Shown here one piece after another: positions 14,186 to 16,889 of a stretch of DNA of 16,889 nt. A model generated the notes under the pieces. That model ran no database searches, was not told where the DNA came from, and worked only from the letters and a program-made list of their open reading frames with translations. This DNA is from Chloroflexota bacterium (GTDB taxonomy: Bacteria; Chloroflexota; Anaerolineae; Caldilineales; Caldilineaceae), in NCBI GenBank assembly GCA_003577005.1, contig QEUW01000134.1:1-16889 (forward strand). Reading direction: 5' to 3'. Position numbers and translations under genes: made by a program. Positions within the stretch are counted from its first letter, which is position 1. Each line of letters starts with the position of its first letter.

Positions 14186-14833
14186 CTAAAGTTGGACCAT
14201 CCCATTTTTGAGCACGTAGAGTGCAGCCTGGGTACGGTTGGAGAGGTGAAGCTTCTTGAGCAAGTTGCAGATGTGTGTACGAACGGTATACTGGCTAATC
14301 ACAAGCGAACGGGCGATCTCGCTATTTGTGTGGCCGCGTGCGATCATACAGAGAACATCATATTCACGCGCAGTAAGCCGGGGCTTTGGGATTGATTTGG
14401 CGGCTGGCTGGTTGAGCCGGCGTACCACGACACTCGCCACCTGAGGGTGAATCGGCATTCCTTCCTTGCTAACGGCGCGTATCGCCTGGACAAGGTCGTC
14501 GGGGGAGGCAGTCTTGGGTAGAAAACCGGCAGCGCCCTGTTGGAGTGCCTGAAGAACCGTTTCATCATCCAACATGCCCGTCACGACGAGAACATGCAGC
14601 TGAGGCTGTAGACGTTTGACCTTGGAGATCACCTCTAGACCCGAAAGCCCGGGCATGAACAGGTCGAGCAACAGCACATCTGGCTTGAGGCGTGAGGTTT
14701 GCGCCAGCGCTTCTGCCCCATCGCCGGCTTCACCTACTACCCAAATATCCGGCTCTACCTTGAGCAATTCGCACAGACCGTGGCGAATCAATTCTTGATC
14801 ATCGGCGATTAGGACTCGAATCACTTTGCTCAT
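14186..14833 (-). CDS. NarL/FixJ family response regulator
   Basis: A 215-residue two-component response regulator. Receiver domain 1-122: acidic pair Asp11-Asp12, phospho-acceptor Asp57 in VLLLDLFMPG, Thr85 and Lys107 in GFLPKTASPDD. A LuxR-type helix-turn-helix output domain follows at about 150-210 (LTAREYDVLCMIARGHTNSEIARSLVISQYTVRTHICNLL...), ending in KLHLSNRTQA. ATG 14833 has AGGA 8 bases upstream. No histidine kinase lies in the window, so it is an orphan here; targets are unknown. It is transcribed in the same direction as gcvTH, 317 bases downstream of gcvH, but that long spacer argues for its own promoter. Confidence 0.96.
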   Translation of the reverse strand: MSKVIRVLIADDQELIRHGLCELLKVEPDIWVVGEAGDGAEALAQTSRLKPDVLLLDLFMPGLSGLEVISKVKRLQPQLHVLVVTGMLDDETVLQALQQGAAGFLPKTASPDDLVQAIRAVSKEGMPIHPQVASVVVRRLNQPAAKSIPKPRLTAREYDVLCMIARGHTNSEIARSLVISQYTVRTHICNLLKKLHLSNRTQAALYVLKNGMVQL

Positions 14834-15150
14834 GATAATGATCCTGTTGAAAAGAGATGAGACAATTGAGCCAGAACATAGGAAGGATCTGAATAAATGC
14901 AGGTAATGAGAATACTACCCAACCGCGCCACCAGCCGGTGCCGGTGTCACGGTTAGCTACACCTCATCGAGACCTAGGTCCCGTCACCTTGTAAGAAATC
15001 CTTAAGGCTGTGTTCTGAAGTTTACAGGATCATGAACTGAGAATCAAGCGTTACGAGCCAATTTTCCGTATCCATTTTGTGACAGAATCGCGACGATTTT
15101 CAGTATACTACTCGCCGCCATGTGTCTAGTCAGACCAGATACCAGAGCGA
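14834..15150. other. Noncoding spacer between response regulator and gcvH
   Basis: 317 bases without a credible gene. It holds a perfect 10-bp palindrome GACCTAGGTC (14971-14980), a GTCACGG/CCGTCACC-rich stretch around 14946-14988, and AGTATACT (15102-15109), itself palindromic, so it could serve as a -10 box on either strand. On the minus strand TAGACA lies 15 bases before TATACT, a short spacing; on the plus strand GTGACA lies 19 bases before it, a long one. No T-run terminator for gcvH was found. I could not match the region to any riboswitch consensus. Confidence 0.55.
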
Positions 15151-15549
15151 TTAAGTTGTTTCAGCGACAAAGCGTTCATAGGCTTTGGCATCCATGAGAC
15201 TTGCCGTTTCGGCGGCGAGACTATCCCCCGGTTCTATCTTGAAGAACCACGCTTCGTAGGGCTGTTCGTTGACCAGTTCGGGTTGTTCCTCCAGCGCACG
15301 ATTGACCGCAATCACCACACCGCTGATGGGTGTGATCACTTCTTCGGCGGCTTTGACCGATTCCACGACCGCCACCGGTTCACCTGCCGCGACCGTACGC
15401 CCCTCTTCGGGCAGCTCCACATAGACGACATCGCTCAACAAATCCTGAGCAGTATCCGAAATGCCGATGACGGCCAGGCCCTCTTCGATTCGGACCCACT
15501 CGTGCGTCTTGGCATAGTGAGCAGCGCTATCATACTTATATGTAGCCAT
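15151..15549 (-). CDS. gcvH: Glycine cleavage system H protein
   Basis: A 132-residue lipoyl carrier of the glycine cleavage system, shuttling the aminomethyl group between the P, T and L proteins in the cytoplasm. The lipoylation site is Lys66 in VVESVKAAEEV; THEWVR (15-20), GISDTAQDLLSDVVYVELPE (29-48) and the C-terminal NEQPYEAWFFKI are all family hallmarks. ATG 15549 is preceded by AAAAGGA 8 bases upstream, and the frame's upstream extension to 15711 overlaps gcvT and is not homologous. It lies 49 bases after the gcvT stop, so the two form one operon in the order gcvT-gcvH. No gcvP follows in the next kilobase. Confidence 0.97.
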   Translation of the reverse strand: MATYKYDSAAHYAKTHEWVRIEEGLAVIGISDTAQDLLSDVVYVELPEEGRTVAAGEPVAVVESVKAAEEVITPISGVVIAVNRALEEQPELVNEQPYEAWFFKIEPGDSLAAETASLMDAKAYERFVAETT

Positions 15550-15598
15550 CAGATTGGTCCTTTTGAATTGAGCATACCCGACTGAAAATCGATGACGC

Positions 15599-16687
15599 TC
15601 ATTTGTAGCGAGGCTGATAGAACGGACGCTTGACAATGCGCGCCCGCTTAGGTTGGCCGCGCACAAGAATCTCGAGTTCTGTCCCCAGGGCGCTGTGCGT
15701 GGCGGGAACATACCCCAAGCCCAGAAATCGCTCCAACGTGGGGCTTTTCATCCCACTGGTAACGTGACCAACAACAGCGCCGTTGGCGGCGATCTCGTAC
15801 TGTTCGCGCGGCACCGCCTTGTCGATCATTTCAAAACCGACCAGCAGCCGGCCTGGCCGCTCTAGCTTGACCTTGAGCAGCGCCTCACGGCCGACAAACT
15901 CCTTCTCCCAGCTGATTACCCAACCAAGGCGGGCCTCAAGTGGATTAAGCTGCGCAGAGATCTCGTGGCCATAGAGCGGCATGCAGGCTTCGAAGCGCAG
16001 GCTGTCGCGCGCCGCCAATCCACAGGGCAACAGACCATCCTGCTCTCCGGCGGCCAGCAACTGCGACCAGAGAGCCGGCGCCGCTGTAGCAGGAAAGTAG
16101 AGTTCAAAACCATCTTCCCCGGTATAACCTGTGCGCCCGGCCAACGCCGGCACCCCATCCAGGTCAATTTCCACCGCCGTGCGAGCGGAGATAGCCGCCA
16201 GAGATGTAGGGGTAAGCCGCTGAAGAATGCGCTCGGCCAGGGGGCCCTGCAACGCTAACATACAGATCTCATCCGAGCGGTCGACCAGGTTCACATCAAA
16301 GCCCATAGCCTGCGCCTGTAACCAGGCCAGGTCCTTGAGGCGGTTGGCGGCATTGACGACAATCAGCCAGCGGTCAGGGAGCCGGTAGAGAAAGATATCA
16401 TCGACAATGGTGGCGTCGCCATAAAGCAGCAGGCTATAATGCGCCGAGAAGGGCTGCATCTGTTCGATGTCCCACACCTGGATATATTGCAAAAAGACAT
16501 CGGCGTCGGGCCCTGTCAATTCGATCTGGCCCATATGGTCGATGTCAAAGAGACCGGCTGCGTTGCGAACGGCGTGGTGTTCGGCGATGGGGCCAGCCGG
16601 ATATTGCACCGGCAGTGCCCAGCCAGCAAACTCGACCATGCGGCCACCAAGGGCCAGGTGAACATTATAGAGGGGTGTCTTTTGCAT
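15599..16687 (-). CDS. gcvT: Glycine cleavage system aminomethyltransferase (T protein)
   Basis: A 362-residue tetrahydrofolate-dependent aminomethyltransferase that releases ammonia and makes methylene-tetrahydrofolate from the H-protein-bound intermediate. Family signatures in order: MVEFAGWALPVQYP (17-30), GLFDIDHMGQIELTGPDA (45-62), the folate-site acidic pair Asp96-Asp97 in TIVDDIFLYR, GRTGYTGEDGFELYFP, and CGLAARDSLRFEACMPLYGHE near residue 230-255. Length is normal for GcvT. Some HMGQ residues replace SHMG (DHMG here), a common variant. ATG 16687 has AAGGAAG about 5 bases upstream; the frame extends upstream without homology. It heads the gcvT-gcvH operon and is divergent from the tRNA-Arg gene, with 124 bases between. 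Confidence 0.97.
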   Translation of the reverse strand: MQKTPLYNVHLALGGRMVEFAGWALPVQYPAGPIAEHHAVRNAAGLFDIDHMGQIELTGPDADVFLQYIQVWDIEQMQPFSAHYSLLLYGDATIVDDIFLYRLPDRWLIVVNAANRLKDLAWLQAQAMGFDVNLVDRSDEICMLALQGPLAERILQRLTPTSLAAISARTAVEIDLDGVPALAGRTGYTGEDGFELYFPATAAPALWSQLLAAGEQDGLLPCGLAARDSLRFEACMPLYGHEISAQLNPLEARLGWVISWEKEFVGREALLKVKLERPGRLLVGFEMIDKAVPREQYEIAANGAVVGHVTSGMKSPTLERFLGLGYVPATHSALGTELEILVRGQPKRARIVKRPFYQPRYK

Positions 16688-16710
16688 TGGCGCTTCCTTT
16701 CCTGGTTGAG

Positions 16711-16739
16711 AATATACTCGCACCAGGAAAAGAGTGCAA
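16711..16739 (-). promoter_or_regulatory. Candidate promoter of gcvT-gcvH
   Basis: Minus strand TATATT (16711-16716) with TTGCAC (16734-16739) at 17-base spacing. The -10 is good, the -35 weak. Predicted leader is only about 15-20 bases, so there is no room for a glycine riboswitch. Two inverted repeats overlap it: CCTGGT/ACCAGG (16701-16706 with 16722-16727 approximately) and AAGAGTG/CACTCTT (16730-16736 with 16743-16749), possible operator sites. Confidence 0.45.
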
Positions 16740-16767
16740 ATCCACTCTTGCCAACAAAACAATTTCC

Positions 16768-16796
16768 TTGACTTACAGCCGTCGATTGGCTATAAT
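16768..16796 (+). promoter_or_regulatory. Sigma70-type promoter of tRNA-Arg
   Basis: TTGACT (16768-16773), 17-base spacer, perfect TATAAT (16791-16796). Transcription would start near 16803, about 9 bases before the mature tRNA 5' end. One of the best promoters in the window, as expected for a tRNA gene. Confidence 0.85.
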
Positions 16797-16811
16797 ACAT
16801 TGCAATAATCT

Positions 16812-16884
<73 letters not shown>

Positions 16885-16889
16885 CTTTT

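Noticed and set aside
14141..14395. Plus-strand short frame within the response regulator
   Set aside because: It overlaps the HTH domain of the response regulator on the other strand and has no ribosome site or recognisable features.
14880..15000. Riboswitch (c-di-GMP or other) in the spacer upstream of the response regulator
   Set aside because: Several short complementary stretches caught the eye, but the conserved GEMM core (GGACGCAAAGC-type) and other known cores are absent.
16688..16760. Glycine riboswitch upstream of gcvT
   Set aside because: The spacer to the tRNA is only 124 bases and the candidate promoter leaves a leader too short for an aptamer.

Overview
The window is a GC-rich (about 60% by eye) bacterial chromosome segment with no rRNA, no phage or transposase genes and no CRISPR array. 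A Tat-exported lipoprotein binding protein with an Ala/Pro linker, a Uma2 protein, a PIN-type toxin-antitoxin pair, a GcvT/GcvH pair and many hairpin-bearing intergenic repeats together suggest a member of the Chloroflexota (Anaerolineae/Caldilineae type). That assignment is inference; no marker gene here proves it.

Left part (1-5891, plus strand): a family 5 ABC-transporter substrate-binding lipoprotein, a phytanoyl-CoA-dioxygenase-like Fe(II)/2-oxoglutarate oxygenase, and an 873-residue protein without a signal peptide. The last has an N-terminal sugar-binding-like beta-sandwich, a central helical (alpha/alpha-toroid-like) region and a C-terminal beta-rich region, recalling polysaccharide lyases and related enzymes. 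Together with a glycoside hydrolase family 4 gene at 8193-9593, whose CHG motif points to a uronidase, this looks like part of a catabolic locus for a uronic-acid-containing glycan. The transporter permeases and ATPases are not in the window.

Middle part (5919-8158): a more AT-rich insertion-like block with a leftward toxin (PIN/DUF3368) and antitoxin (UPF0175) pair in toxin-first order with an 8-base overlap, then rightward OsmC-like and Uma2-like genes. A good sigma70-type promoter and hairpin and direct-repeat signals lie between the two divergent units.

Right part: after GH4 come six perfect 15-bp tandem repeats and an inverted repeat, then a SAM-dependent methyltransferase of the glycine/sarcosine/dimethylglycine methyltransferase type (GTG start), a large terminator-like hairpin, an FtsX/MacB-type permease without an ATPase, and a small cupin. 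On the minus strand lie a NarL-type response regulator without a kinase and a gcvT-gcvH operon (glycine cleavage T and H proteins, no gcvP adjacent). The window ends with a plus-strand tRNA-Arg(UCU) that has a near-consensus promoter.

Most spacer regions carry their own, different, hairpin-forming repeat. No wholly new system is proven; the best candidates for novelty are the 873-residue protein with its neighbours and the collection of intergenic palindromes.
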